Below are positions 1-9,055 of a stretch of DNA of 59,347 bases, in pieces. Below the pieces are notes generated by a model. It was not told the DNA's origin, did no database searches, and worked only from the letters and a program-made list of their open reading frames with translations. The position numbers and the translations under genes were made by a program. The stretch is taken from assembly GCA_016183065.1 (NCBI GenBank), contig JACPFF010000015.1, positions 91,449 to 150,795 of the forward strand, written 5' to 3'. This stretch comes from Deltaproteobacteria bacterium (GTDB lineage: Bacteria > UBA10199 > GCA-002796325 > JACPFF01). Every line of letters starts with the position of its first letter. Position 1 is the first letter of the stretch.

Positions 1-462
1 GTCTTTCGTGGCCTGCCGCTGACTATCGTTGAAATAGGCCGGGACGGTAATCACGGCCTCTTGCACGGATTCACCCAAATAATCTTCAGCGGCCTTTTTC
101 AGTTTCCGCAAAACATGGGCGGAAATCGCCGGTGGGGCATACCGCTGACCCCGCGCCTGAATGTGGGCATCGCCGTTATCCGCGGCGACGACCGTATAGG
201 GGACCCGTTGTGATTCTGCCGTGACTTCATCGTGCCGACGCCCGATAAATCGCTTGGCGGAAAAAATCGTATTCTCCGGATTAATGGCGGCTTGCCGTTT
301 TGCGGATTGTCCGATCAGGATCTCACCACCCTCCCCAAAGGCGACGACCGAGGGGGTCGTACGGGCGCCCTCTTCGTTTTGAATGACTTTCGGTTGGCCG
401 CCCTCCATGACAGCCACACAGGAGTTCGTGGTTCCAAGATCAATTCCGATGATTTTTCCCAT
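1..462 (-). CDS. dnaK: Chaperone DnaK (Hsp70), N-terminal part, runs off left edge
   Basis: Hsp70 is an ATP-driven cytosolic chaperone working with DnaJ and GrpE. Only the first 154 codons are present. The ATG at 462 follows a strong GGAGGAG site (469-475). The N-terminus carries the nucleotide-binding phosphate loop [13 protein letters not shown] (residues 6-18), the KRFIGR segment near residue 70, and ends in [18 protein letters not shown], all diagnostic of DnaK rather than HscA. The gene is divergent from dnaJ; dnaK and dnaJ more often lie in the same direction. A heat-shock-like promoter precedes it. Confidence 0.97.
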   Translation of the reverse strand, partial: MGKIIGIDLGTTNSCVAVMEGGQPKVIQNEEGARTTPSVVAFGEGGEILIGQSAKRQAAINPENTIFSAKRFIGRRHDEVTAESQRVPYTVVAADNGDAHIQARGQRYAPPAISAHVLRKLKKAAEDYLGESVQEAVITVPAYFNDSQRQATKD

Positions 463-526
463 AGTTGGCTCCTCCAATCGGGGTAAAATTTGCGAAGGCC
501 TCTCGTGCCTCCAAGGGTAGGAGGGC

Positions 527-554
527 ATATGAGGGTCACCGCGCTAATGTCAAG
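527..554 (-). promoter_or_regulatory. Sigma-32-like heat-shock promoter of dnaK
   Basis: On the minus strand CTTGAC (554-549) is followed after 13 bp by CCCTCATAT (535-527). This resembles the heat-shock sigma consensus CTTGAA/CCCCATNT. The same bases also read as a sigma-70 site (TTGACA at 553-548 with ATATGC about 17 bp downstream). Leader to the dnaK start is about 60 nt. Inference from sequence only. Confidence 0.5.
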
Positions 555-619
555 GAAGGACAGAGTTTTTTTGTTCATAAATTGACTTTTTTCGTGAAGT
601 TCCTATGTAGATCCTCCCT

Positions 620-1684
620 ATGAAAAACGACGATTATTACGAGGTGTTAGGTCTTCCTCGCGATGCCGATGCCGTGGCCATCAAAAAGGCCTACCGCCGA
701 GTGGCCATGGATTGCCATCCCGATCGGAATCCGGGGGACCATACGGCCGAAGAGCGGTTTAAGGCTGCGGCAGAGGCCTACGAAGTCTTAAGCGACCCGG
801 AAAAACGCCAGATTTATGATCGGTACGGGCGGCGTGGCCTCGATCGACAGGGGATGCACCACGGCTTTCATGGAATGGACGATATTTTCAGCCACTTTGG
901 CGATATCTTTGAGGGACTCTTTGGCGGGGGAGGTTTTGGGGTGCATCGCGGCCGTGGGAGACAATCCCAAACGGGGGAGCACCTGCAGACGTCGGTGGCG
1001 ATTGATCTCCAGGAGGCCGCGGTCGGTGTGGAGCGGGAGGTGGCGATCGAACGGCAGATGCCATGTGCGCGGTGTCAGGGGAGCGGCGCACGGCCCGGTT
1101 CGAAGCGCATTCCCTGTGTGGCCTGTGGAGGTGCCGGATATCAAACCGTCCGACAGGGTTTTTTTGTGATGCAATCCACCTGTGGCCATTGTCATGGGGA
1201 AGGGACGCGGATTGACGCGGCCTGCGACGAGTGTCGGGGACGTGGTGCGGTGCGTACAGAGCGCACGTTGAAGGTGAAAATTCCTGCAGGCGTGGAAGAC
1301 GGGATGCACCTGGTCTTGCGCGGCGAGGGAGATGCCGGCCCACACGGCGGTCCTGCAGGGGATCTCTATGTCATGGTGCAGGTCGATCCGCATCCGCACT
1401 TCCAGCGCGAGGGTCATGATATTTTTGCACGAGTCACTCTCTCATTTCCCGAGATGGTGTTGGGGACGCAATTGACTGTTCCCACGTTATATGGAAAGGA
1501 GTCGCTCACCATTCCGGCCGGGACCGATGTCGGCAGCATCTTCCGACTCAAGGGGAAGGGGATGCGGGATGTGCATACCGGGAAGATGGGGGACCACTGT
1601 GTGGAAATCATGATCACCATCCCGAAAAAGTTGACGCGCACGCAGCGGACGTTGCTCGAAGAGTTTCTCCATGAGACGACATAA
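620..1684 (+). CDS. dnaJ: Chaperone DnaJ (Hsp40)
   Basis: DnaJ stimulates the DnaK ATPase and delivers unfolded substrates. 354 aa, a little short of the usual 370-380. The J domain (about 1-70) contains the HPD motif at residues 33-35, followed by a Gly/Phe-rich linker. The zinc-binding region (roughly 150-215) has four CxxCxGxG-type motifs: [24 protein letters not shown] and CDECRGRG. The C-terminal substrate-binding domain is complete. No Shine-Dalgarno precedes ATG 620; instead TTGACT (582-587) and TATGTA (604-609) suggest transcription starting almost at the ATG. The stop overlaps the next gene by 14 bp. Confidence 0.97.
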   Translation: MKNDDYYEVLGLPRDADAVAIKKAYRRVAMDCHPDRNPGDHTAEERFKAAAEAYEVLSDPEKRQIYDRYGRRGLDRQGMHHGFHGMDDIFSHFGDIFEGLFGGGGFGVHRGRGRQSQTGEHLQTSVAIDLQEAAVGVEREVAIERQMPCARCQGSGARPGSKRIPCVACGGAGYQTVRQGFFVMQSTCGHCHGEGTRIDAACDECRGRGAVRTERTLKVKIPAGVEDGMHLVLRGEGDAGPHGGPAGDLYVMVQVDPHPHFQREGHDIFARVTLSFPEMVLGTQLTVPTLYGKESLTIPAGTDVGSIFRLKGKGMRDVHTGKMGDHCVEIMITIPKKLTRTQRTLLEEFLHETT

Positions 1685-2624
1685 TCACGATGGCCAATGG
1701 GCGGTCCTTTCGCGGTTTCCCGTCACGAACCAGCTCTCGCTCTATTATGAATGGTGGGTTCCGGCCGCGCCAAAAGGGATTCTGCTCGTCGCTCACGGCA
1801 TTGGTGAACATTCCGGACGGTACGGTCCCTTTGCGCGCGCGTTCTATCACCACGGTTTTGCCGTTGCGCTCTTTGACCAGCGCGGCCATGGCCAGTCTGA
1901 TGGTCCCCGGGGGGAGCTCGTCCATATTCAGGAACATTTGGGCGACCTTGCGGCCTTTGTCCAACTGACGCGGGAGCGGTTTCCCCATCTCCCGATGTTT
2001 TTGGTCGGCCACAGTTTTGGGGGGCAACTGGCCCTCAACTTTGTGGTGCGATATTCAAAGGGGTTGCGGGGCCTCATTCTCAGTTCGCCCAATATCGGGC
2101 TGAAGTTGCAGCTTTCGTGGTGGCAGCAATGGCTCTGCCGCGTGGGATCACGCTGGATGCCTTCACTGCCGCTGCGCGATTCCATCCGGCCGGAATGGCT
2201 GAGCCACGATCCGGCCATCGTCGAACAGTATCGCAGGGATCCCCGGGTTGTCCGTGTCTTTACGGTCCATGCGGTGATGGAGGTCTTGCGGAATCTCGAT
2301 ATTGTCATGGCATTGGCCCCACGCATCCATCTGCCGTCGCTCTTTCTCCATGCCGGTGATGACCGTATTTGCGATCCGGATGCGACCCGACGGTTCTATC
2401 GGCGCGTGCCGGTCGGCTACAAACGGCTGAAAATTTATGACGGCTTCTATCATGAGTTGTTCAATGAAGTAGAGAAGGGACAGGTCTTTCGCGATATTGT
2501 GCAATGGATTGACGAATATAGGTTGGAGGAGTTGCGCCCGTTGCCAGGCGTGACCCAGCATCGCACATACCGAGAGTCTGTAACAACCGAGGGGGCGACA
2601 TGGTCCGGATCTTCACGTGGGTGA
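1671..2624 (+). CDS. Alpha/beta hydrolase, lysophospholipase/monoacylglycerol lipase type
   Basis: A 317-aa serine hydrolase of the Hydrolase_4 (PldB/monoacylglycerol lipase) family, expected to cleave a lysophospholipid or monoacylglycerol. The catalytic triad is visible: nucleophile Ser115 in GHSFGG, an Asp near 231 in GDDRICDPD, and His261 in FYHELFNE. The [11 protein letters not shown] segment (41-51) is the oxyanion-hole region typical of this family. No signal peptide. It starts inside the end of dnaJ and its end overlaps the next gene, so the three are probably one transcript. The true substrate cannot be read from the sequence. Confidence 0.85.
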   Translation: MRRHNHDGQWAVLSRFPVTNQLSLYYEWWVPAAPKGILLVAHGIGEHSGRYGPFARAFYHHGFAVALFDQRGHGQSDGPRGELVHIQEHLGDLAAFVQLTRERFPHLPMFLVGHSFGGQLALNFVVRYSKGLRGLILSSPNIGLKLQLSWWQQWLCRVGSRWMPSLPLRDSIRPEWLSHDPAIVEQYRRDPRVVRVFTVHAVMEVLRNLDIVMALAPRIHLPSLFLHAGDDRICDPDATRRFYRRVPVGYKRLKIYDGFYHELFNEVEKGQVFRDIVQWIDEYRLEELRPLPGVTQHRTYRESVTTEGATWSGSSRG

Positions 2625-3151
2625 GTAGTCTCTCCCTCTTGGTGTCCCTTGCCCATTGTACGGAAGTGGGGTCGAGCTATAAACATTCCCTGCGGGCATG
2701 GCATCGCCATGCCGAGGTCTTCGATGTGAATTCGTTGCGGGCCGAACTCCTGTGGGATGCCGTGCATGTGACGCCCACCTTGCGTGACATCCGGATGGAT
2801 CGAGAGGCCCAGCTACGGCACACCTCGGTGAACGATGTCCGTCGGCACATTGATGCAGCATGGTGGTGGGAAGGGACGCTCTTTTATATCAACTTTTTTG
2901 CGCCACGGGATGCGAAAGACCTTCTCGCGCCGGATGGCTATTGGCGTTTGGAATTGACGGATGGCCATGGAACACCATATGCGCAGGGACGGATCGTCGA
3001 GGTGCCGGTCACGCCGATTGCCCGAAAACTCTTCCCCTTTCTCACGCATTGGTCCAAGACGTATCTGGTGGTCTTTCCCCGGGTTGGCCCGGGTCCGCTT
3101 GCCTTGACTTTGTATGGGCTCAATGCGACTTCAACGCTCCGATGGGAATAA
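2600..3151 (+). CDS. Hypothetical exported protein
   Basis: 183 aa, not recognised. Residues 1-20 form a hydrophobic signal-like segment ending in SLAHC, so it may be a lipoprotein, though His before the Cys is atypical for a lipobox. The remainder has no known motif and looks like a compact periplasmic domain rich in Trp and aromatic residues. The start overlaps the hydrolase stop by 25 bp, which suggests coupled translation and an envelope-related role for the pair. The start codon could be a few codons different. Confidence 0.65.
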   Translation: MVRIFTWVSSLSLLVSLAHCTEVGSSYKHSLRAWHRHAEVFDVNSLRAELLWDAVHVTPTLRDIRMDREAQLRHTSVNDVRRHIDAAWWWEGTLFYINFFAPRDAKDLLAPDGYWRLELTDGHGTPYAQGRIVEVPVTPIARKLFPFLTHWSKTYLVVFPRVGPGPLALTLYGLNATSTLRWE

Positions 3152-3183
3152 CAACGCGTCATACCATGAGATGAGACACGCTG

Positions 3184-4794
3184 TCAGGGACCATCGGCAC
3201 GGTTCCAGTGGGAGTCTTTCGGCGCTTCCCACGTCTCAACCGTATTGATATTGTAATGGAGACCGCGGCTTTCGCGGCGCCACTGGGCGGACCGGATGAT
3301 CAGCGCCGCCACCAGGGCAATGTTGCGCAATTCAATCAGGTCCGCTGTAATCGAAAAATTCCAGTAGTACTCATTGATTTCCTGCTGCAGCAACGTGATG
3401 CGCGCGGCGGCCCTGGCCAGGCGCTTATCCGAGCGGACAATCCCCACATAATTCCACATCAGGCGCCGGACTTCGTCCCAGTTGTGGGAGATGACGACCG
3501 ATTCGTCGCTATCCGTCGTGCCACAAGGGTCCCACTGGGGGATGGCCGATGCGGGAAGCGCCCGTGCGATCGGTACATGACGGATCGTCTCGGCAATATG
3601 TTCGGCCATGACGATGGCCTCCATCAGGGAGTTCGAGGCAAGGCGATTGGCGCCATGGAGACCGGTATGGGCCACTTCACCGCAGGCAAAGAGCTGGGCA
3701 ATGTCCGTGCGACCATGGAGATCGGTCGCGACGCCGCCACAACAGTAGTGGGCGGCCGGGACCACCGGAATCGGCGCTCGGGTGATATCAATGCCATAGT
3801 GGAGGCAGGTGGCATGGATCTGCGGAAATCGCGCGCGGATCTCGGCAGCGGGTCGATGCGAGAGATCGAGGAGCACGTGGGAATGGCCGTGACGTTTCAG
3901 TTCGGCATCAATGGCCCTTGCGACAATATCGCGCGTTGCCAACTCGCCGCGCGGATCATACCGTTCCATAAAGGGTTCGCCGGTGAGCAACCGGAGTTTT
4001 CCCCCTTCACCACGGACGGCCTCCGAGATCAAAAATGACTTGGCCTGCGGATGATAGAGACACGTGGGATGAAACTGGATGAATTCGAGGTTCGCCACGG
4101 TCGCCCCCGCGCGATAGGCCATGGCAATCCCGTCACCCGTGGCGATGTCCGGGTTGGAGGTGTAGAGGTACACTTTCCCGGCGCCGCCGGTCGCGAGGCA
4201 GGTCTGCCGGGCATTGATCGTCCAGATCGTCCCGCTGGGCCGGTGCAGGGCATAGGCCCCAAAACACGTGGTGGTGCGGCAATGCCGTCGTTGGTCTTGC
4301 TGCGTGAGTGTCCGATCCGTGATCAGGTTGACGGCGAGCATCTCCTCGAACAGCGTGATCCGGGGTTCTGCGGTCACCCGGGCGAGGAGGGCCCCCATGA
4401 TGGCGCGGCCCGTTTGATCGGTCGCATGGAGCACGCGACGATGCTTGTGGCCCCCTTCTTGATGCAGATCAAAGTGGTCATCATGGCGCGTGAAATCAAC
4501 CCCCCAGCCGAGGAGGCGTTCAATGGCCTTGGGGCCTTCCCGGACAATCATCTCCACGGCCGCGGTCTTGCAGAGACCGTCCCCGGCACGGAGGGTATCG
4601 TCCACATGGGATCCCAGGCTGTCGGTCGCTTCCATGACGGCCGCAATGCCGCCTTGGGCACACGCGGTATTGGTCTCTGCAGCACGGCGTTTTGTCAGGA
4701 CCGTGACGCGGCGGGTGGGGGCGAGCAGGAGGGCAAGGCTCAACCCCGCAATGCCACTCCCAATGATCAGAACATCGGTCTCGGTATACGCCAT
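3184..4794 (-). CDS. nadB: L-aspartate oxidase NadB
   Basis: Flavoenzyme that oxidises L-aspartate to iminoaspartate, the first step of de novo NAD synthesis. 536 aa, normal family length. The N-terminal Rossmann FAD-binding motif is [15 protein letters not shown] (about 9-23). Further on are the FAD/substrate segments [17 protein letters not shown] and the [14 protein letters not shown] block that separates the succinate dehydrogenase/NadB family. The C-terminal helical domain is present. nadA and nadC are not in the window. Convergent with the preceding gene with a 32-bp gap. Confidence 0.96.
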   Translation of the reverse strand: MAYTETDVLIIGSGIAGLSLALLLAPTRRVTVLTKRRAAETNTACAQGGIAAVMEATDSLGSHVDDTLRAGDGLCKTAAVEMIVREGPKAIERLLGWGVDFTRHDDHFDLHQEGGHKHRRVLHATDQTGRAIMGALLARVTAEPRITLFEEMLAVNLITDRTLTQQDQRRHCRTTTCFGAYALHRPSGTIWTINARQTCLATGGAGKVYLYTSNPDIATGDGIAMAYRAGATVANLEFIQFHPTCLYHPQAKSFLISEAVRGEGGKLRLLTGEPFMERYDPRGELATRDIVARAIDAELKRHGHSHVLLDLSHRPAAEIRARFPQIHATCLHYGIDITRAPIPVVPAAHYCCGGVATDLHGRTDIAQLFACGEVAHTGLHGANRLASNSLMEAIVMAEHIAETIRHVPIARALPASAIPQWDPCGTTDSDESVVISHNWDEVRRLMWNYVGIVRSDKRLARAAARITLLQQEINEYYWNFSITADLIELRNIALVAALIIRSAQWRRESRGLHYNINTVETWEAPKDSHWNRADGP

Positions 4795-4838
4795 GACCCG
4801 GTGCCGCTACCATGGGGCGCAGGACGAGACAACGCCTA

Positions 4839-4939
4839 TAGTATTTCAACGTGTAATGAGTACAAATGTGCTCATTACACGTTAGAAATACTTATGGTAC
4901 CGTAAGACGCATGTACTCAGGAAAAGTTAACGCACCATA
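4839..4939 (+). repeat. 101-bp dispersed repeat with a long hairpin, copy A
   Basis: About 92% identical to 48968-49068. The hairpin is GTATTTC (4841-4847) plus AACGTGTAATGAG (4848-4860), a 10-nt loop, then CTCATTACACGTT (4871-4883), one unpaired A, and GAAATAC (4885-4891). After it comes a conserved 48-bp tail reading ATG TAC TCA GGA AAA GTT AAC GCA CCA from 4911. Between the copies one stem base pair has changed on both sides (G-C to T-A) and the TAC codon is TAT in the other copy. It lies just upstream of nadB and points away from it. Confidence 0.8.
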
Positions 4940-4984
4940 TCGCAGAAAGGATGCCTTCAAGCAGCAGGCACGTGGGGCCCCACC

Positions 4985-5270
4985 ACCCAGCGCGCACCGC
5001 GCGCGAGAGGGGGAGGCAGTGGCGACGACCGAGTCCGGGGACCCAGCGAAGCTGGGTGGACGAGGGAGTCCCCCAGCGCGCACCGCGCGCGAGAGGGGGG
5101 GCAGTGGCGACGACCGAGTCCGGGGATCCAGCGAAGCTGGGTGGACGAGGGAGTCCCCCAGCGCGCACCGCGCGCGAGAGGGGGGCAGTGGCGACGACCG
5201 AGTCCGGGGATCCAGCGAAGCTGGGTGGACGAGGGAGTCCCCCAGCGCGCACCGCGCGCAATAGTGGGGC
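4985..5270. repeat. Tandem GC-rich repeats, about 85-bp unit, just over three copies
   Basis: The block CGCGCACCGCGCGCGAGAG recurs at 4991, 5077, 5162 and 5246, giving periods of 86, 85 and 84 bp that differ only in a run of G. Each unit also holds a hairpin CCAGCGAAGCTGG and the block GACGAGGGAGTCCCCCAG. Units are nearly identical with no unique spacers, so it is not a CRISPR array. It fills most of the gap between nadB and pgsA. Open frames run through it only because the unit length and composition avoid stops. Confidence 0.9.
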
Positions 5271-5288
5271 ACGTGTGCCGGGATCATT

Positions 5289-5317
5289 TTGACTTCTCGC
5301 TATGAATCTTCTACTAT
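5289..5317 (+). promoter_or_regulatory. Sigma-70-like promoter of pgsA, leaderless geometry
   Basis: TTGACT (5289-5294), 17-bp spacer, TACTAT (5312-5317). The -10 box ends 7 nt before ATG 5325, so the transcript should begin at or beside the start codon. Confidence 0.7.
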
Positions 5318-5324
5318 CCGCGGC

Positions 5325-5927
5325 ATGCCTGCCACGCGGTTTCTGAATGTCCCGAACCTGATCTCCGTCTTGCGCGTCGGCACCGTTCCAGCCATCGTCA
5401 TTTTACTGGCCAGTATTCCCCGAGGACACCCCGGGAATCTCTCGTGGGATCGCACCGCGAGCTTCTGGGCGGCGTTCCTCTTCGGCGTTGCAGCGGTCTC
5501 GGATATCATCGATGGGTTCTTGGCCCGTCGATTCCAGACCGTGACCACCTTTGGGAAGTTCTTTGATCCCCTAGCCGATAAACTCCTGACGTTCGGGGCG
5601 CTCGTGATGCTGATTCCCCTGGGCCGCATGGCCGCATGGGTCGTGGTGCTCCTCCTGGCCCGCGAACTCGCGGTCACGACATTGCGGGGGATTGCCAGCG
5701 GAGAAGGGATTGTGATGGCCGCAGGCAAGTGGGGGAAGATGAAGAATGCCTTTGGCAATGTGGGCATTCCACTCGTGATGCTCCATTATCCCCACGGTGG
5801 CATTGCTTGGGCATCAATCGGATGGGTCCTCTTTTTCTGTTCCATAGTGTTGGCGATATGGTCTGGGGGAGGGTACCTGATCAGTTTTTTCCGGACCATG
5901 GGCCTTCGACAGCAGATGTTTGCATAA
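5325..5927 (+). CDS. pgsA: CDP-diacylglycerol--glycerol-3-phosphate 3-phosphatidyltransferase
   Basis: Membrane enzyme making phosphatidylglycerophosphate from CDP-diacylglycerol and glycerol-3-phosphate. 200 aa from the start MPATRFLNVPNLIS. The CDP-alcohol phosphotransferase signature DGx2ARx8Gx3Dx3D is seen as DGFLARRFQ...GKFFDPLADK, with several hydrophobic helices. I chose ATG 5325 because a good promoter ends 7 nt before it; an upstream in-frame ATG at 5289 falls in the -35 box. A second family member lies at 40381-40953; which of them is the physiological PgsA is not settled by sequence. Confidence 0.88.
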   Translation: MPATRFLNVPNLISVLRVGTVPAIVILLASIPRGHPGNLSWDRTASFWAAFLFGVAAVSDIIDGFLARRFQTVTTFGKFFDPLADKLLTFGALVMLIPLGRMAAWVVVLLLARELAVTTLRGIASGEGIVMAAGKWGKMKNAFGNVGIPLVMLHYPHGGIAWASIGWVLFFCSIVLAIWSGGGYLISFFRTMGLRQQMFA

Positions 5928-5939
5928 AGGGGGGGTCGA

Positions 5940-6187
5940 TGAAACAGCGAAAAGGGGATGGCGGACGGATTCTCTATCCTGGATTGATCATTCGGGGGGG
6001 TGGTGAGGCGCTCCTGATGATGGGATCAGCTAATTCGTCACCCCGTCAGGGGTTTACTCGGCGCACACACGGTCTGGTGCAAATTCTCAGGGAAGTTGGT
6101 GGGGTGCACAAATCCTCATTTTCTGTGGATAACCCTGTGGATCATCAGAGAAATCCGCATAGTAATGCTTGTAAGAAGTTGGTTTAA
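5940..6187 (+). CDS. Possible small protein, unrecognised
   Basis: 82-codon frame starting at ATG 5940, directly after a strong AAGGGGGGG ribosome-binding site and 12 nt after the pgsA stop. The product is basic and Gly-rich with no domain I know. Its second half is made of the DnaA-box region, which argues that the frame may be fortuitous. Low confidence that it is expressed. Confidence 0.3.
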
Positions 6188-6335
6188 ACGGATTGCCTAA
6201 ATAGTAATCAGATAAAACACTATTTAATTCAGGATCTATCAAAAATGAACCTCAGGTAGTCTTTCCAGACTTCTTTAGATTTTTGGGGAACATATTTTTG
6301 TGGATAAGAAGTCAATTGCTGTATTGATAAAGGGT
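6100..6335. other. AT-rich region with DnaA boxes, possible replication origin
   Basis: Two perfect DnaA boxes in the orientation TGTGGATAA lie at 6124-6132 and 6299-6307, plus a one-mismatch box TGTGGATCA at 6136-6144. Between them (about 6185-6300) is the most AT-rich stretch of this part of the window, a candidate unwinding element. No dnaA, dnaN or rpmH is nearby. The boxes could instead mark a DnaA-regulated or DnaA-titrating site. Confidence 0.4.
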
Positions 6336-9005
6336 TCAACGCCATTCTTGAAGTTTTTCTTGAAGAATGGTTCCTGTAGTGGACTCGGTCCACTCCACCC
6401 GGATGATCGGTCGACCCCGGGAGAGCTCTTCGTGGACGGTCAATACCCCCATGGCTGTGAAGGCGCGAATGGCATTCCGGAAGGTGACTTCAGAAATGGC
6501 CTCGGGGTCGCCCAGTCTCCCGAGCCGTAAGAGATGGGTCCCATAGGCCCTCGCCTCCCGACAGAGTTGTCGGACGTCGAGTGGCGCTTCTGCACACTGC
6601 ACCGCGGTCTGCAGGAGCACATGGTAGGAGGTGAAATAATTGCGAAGGACGTTCGCAAAGATCTGCAAGGTGTCGAGCGACTGGGGGATGACCTCAATCC
6701 CTGATATGATGGGATCGGTCGCAAGGTCGGTTTCGTGCCTCAGGGTAATCATCCCACGCTCCACCAAGTAATTGAGATCTCTTTTGAGATGCGGTCGTAA
6801 TTCCCTGTGCGTGGCGAAGACAAACTCCTCCCGAAAGAGGCTCTGACAGAGACGAAAGTCCTCCTCAAAGGCGGCGAGTGAGACCGCACGACTGGCGCCA
6901 GGGCGGGCACTCGCCTTGAGCACGGTCGCTATGGTGCTGATCGTCACCAGGTAATGGATCATGGTGTTTTTGCTCAAGTCGAGGGCCGGTCGATGACGAT
7001 GGTCGAGCAGATAGTAGATCGGTTCGAACTGATCATGATAGTCAAGGAGCCGTTGTCGGCGGAGCTGCACGAGGACTTCGTCGATGGTCTGCTCCGGGTC
7101 GCGTTCGAGACGCTTTGTGCATTCCACCGTCCGCCACCGGAGATAGTCGAGGAGGCCATGGACTGCTGCGGTAATCTCCTGCCGTGTAATCGCGGGCCTC
7201 TGAGAGAGGAGGAGTGCCGTGGCCGTCAATGCCATGGGGGTCACGAGGATCCCGCGATTGATCTGTCGCATCAGGGTCGTGGCCAGATGTTGCGTGACCG
7301 CGCGGTGGTCATGATCCGCAAGGTCGGTGGCCTTGATCGATGGCCCCACGACCTCCTGCAGCACGGTGTGGTAGCGCACGGGTTCACCGAACGTGAGGTA
7401 AATCCGCCCATACCGATGCCTGAGGTGTCGGCCCAGTCGGATCATTTCCCAGAACGATTCGCGTTTCTTCTGGTCGCCGGCAATTTCCGACAAATAGGCC
7501 CGCTCTTCCGCCACTTGATCATAGGTCAGCGACACGGGAATGTAGCGGAGATCGGTCAGCACGCCACGCCGCAGGGTCTCCCCCATCATGGAAAGGATGC
7601 CCATCCGGGGCATCAGGGGTTTTCCCGTTCGGGACCGTCCTCCCTCGATAAAAAATTCGACCACACTCCCTTCACGCAACAGGAGGGTGAGATAGGCGGA
7701 AAAAACGGCACGATAGAGGGGGTTGCCGCGAAAAGAGCGACGGACGAAAAAGGCCCCGCAGCGGCGCGCAATCTGTCCAAAGGGCCAGAAGGCGAGGTTC
7801 ATGCCTCCGGCCACATAGGGGAGAGCCAGCTGATGTTGATAGAGAAAGGTCGAGAGGAGCATATAATCGACATGACTGCGGTGGTTGGGGACAAGGACGA
7901 TCGGTCCCTCGGCCATGGCCGTGCGAAGGGTTTCCAGGGAGCGTGGATCATGCTCGATCCCGTCAAACATGAGCCGGAAGATCCACCGGACGATCTTGCC
8001 GACGATTTCGACGTACCGATAATTGACGTCTGCAGCAATTTCCCCGACATATCGACGGGCAAGGAGTTGGAGGTCGTCGACCGATCGCTGCTGCTCCTGG
8101 GCGATTGTGTAGAGAGCCCGCTGGAGTTGGGGGTCTTCCAGCGTCTGTTCGATCATCCAGCGTCGCGGTTTCAGTCGGGGTCCGGCAATCGCCTTTCGTT
8201 CGCAAAAGAAACGATGGAGAAGCTGGTCACGCAAAAGTTGTGCCCGCGCTCCTTGATCGCCCTCCGGGTGGCGTGCCAGAAAATCGGTCAGGAGGATCGG
8301 TTCGCCACATTGGACCAGGGTGCGCGTCTTGTAATTGCGGAGGAAGAGGAGGCACTTGCGTAATCGCCCCGGTGTGATCCGGTCTCCAAAGAGGAGGTCG
8401 AAGAGGGACTTGGCGCTCTTTTCGGGCCGTCGGTCCCAGAGAAACTGGATCGGCACGACCGTACACGGGGAAGCGATGGTCCCGGCGGCAGTCAGAACGG
8501 CCTCAAGCGGGTCGGAGCGGCTGCTCTCCCAAAAGCGGTCATCGTAGAGTCGCGAGGTCCGGATGCGAAGCAGCACCGCATGCCCCTGGGTGATGAGCTG
8601 CTGGAGGTGGCCACTCGTCACTGGATGGGGGATGGACTGCCGTTGCAGCCACTGCCGACAGCGTTGCCACCATTGCGCACGATACGGCCGCCAGCGCTGC
8701 CAATGGGTGGTATGGACATTCGGGGCGTAGGCCGTGAGCGGCAGGCGGTGTTCGAGAAACAACCAGTTGAAATAGTGATACTCGAAGGGACCGAGCAGCG
8801 GGGTCACAAAGATGAGGGGTCCTTGAGCCGCACGCGTTCGGAGCTCTTCCATGGCATACCCCGTGATGGTGATCTCACGGAAAAATGGGGCGATCAGCCG
8901 GTGGTGGAGCGGCGAGAGGGCGGGTGCCATGGCCGATGTATACGGATCGTGGTCTGGCATGGCGGGGGGGACTGCCGGAAAGAGGCGCAATGTCGGTTGG
9001 GTCAT
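6336..9005 (-). CDS. plsB: Glycerol-3-phosphate 1-O-acyltransferase PlsB family
   Basis: Membrane-associated acyltransferase forming lysophosphatidate from glycerol-3-phosphate and acyl donor. 889 aa, close to the usual 800-ish length of bacterial PlsB. The four acyltransferase blocks are visible: NHRSHVDYMLLS (HX4D catalytic motif), the AFFVRRSFRGN block, FFIEGGRSRTGK, and YIPVSLTYDQVAEE. The long N-terminal and C-terminal extensions are those of PlsB/GPAT-DHAPAT proteins, not of PlsC. Its start lies 50 bp after the stop of the RTX gene, so it may be co-transcribed with that cluster. Confidence 0.9.
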   Translation of the reverse strand: MTQPTLRLFPAVPPAMPDHDPYTSAMAPALSPLHHRLIAPFFREITITGYAMEELRTRAAQGPLIFVTPLLGPFEYHYFNWLFLEHRLPLTAYAPNVHTTHWQRWRPYRAQWWQRCRQWLQRQSIPHPVTSGHLQQLITQGHAVLLRIRTSRLYDDRFWESSRSDPLEAVLTAAGTIASPCTVVPIQFLWDRRPEKSAKSLFDLLFGDRITPGRLRKCLLFLRNYKTRTLVQCGEPILLTDFLARHPEGDQGARAQLLRDQLLHRFFCERKAIAGPRLKPRRWMIEQTLEDPQLQRALYTIAQEQQRSVDDLQLLARRYVGEIAADVNYRYVEIVGKIVRWIFRLMFDGIEHDPRSLETLRTAMAEGPIVLVPNHRSHVDYMLLSTFLYQHQLALPYVAGGMNLAFWPFGQIARRCGAFFVRRSFRGNPLYRAVFSAYLTLLLREGSVVEFFIEGGRSRTGKPLMPRMGILSMMGETLRRGVLTDLRYIPVSLTYDQVAEERAYLSEIAGDQKKRESFWEMIRLGRHLRHRYGRIYLTFGEPVRYHTVLQEVVGPSIKATDLADHDHRAVTQHLATTLMRQINRGILVTPMALTATALLLSQRPAITRQEITAAVHGLLDYLRWRTVECTKRLERDPEQTIDEVLVQLRRQRLLDYHDQFEPIYYLLDHRHRPALDLSKNTMIHYLVTISTIATVLKASARPGASRAVSLAAFEEDFRLCQSLFREEFVFATHRELRPHLKRDLNYLVERGMITLRHETDLATDPIISGIEVIPQSLDTLQIFANVLRNYFTSYHVLLQTAVQCAEAPLDVRQLCREARAYGTHLLRLGRLGDPEAISEVTFRNAIRAFTAMGVLTVHEELSRGRPIIRVEWTESTTGTILQEKLQEWR

Positions 9006-9055
9006 GTGGCCATGGTACTGAAGGCGCAGGGCGCTGGCCAGCTGAAAAAGAGTGA

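Noticed and set aside
4985-5270. CRISPR array
   Set aside because: Whole units are near-identical; there are no unique spacers, and no cas genes are present.
4866-5292. Several long frames on both strands across the GC-rich array (up to 132 codons)
   Set aside because: They repeat the same peptide with each 85-bp unit and exist on both strands, as expected from tandem repeats with no stops, not from a gene.
9006-9055. Sigma-54 promoter before plsB (TGGCC...CTGCG)
   Set aside because: GG-N10-GC spacing fits, but the flanking bases depart from both consensus halves; weak compared with the two sites in the RTX cluster.
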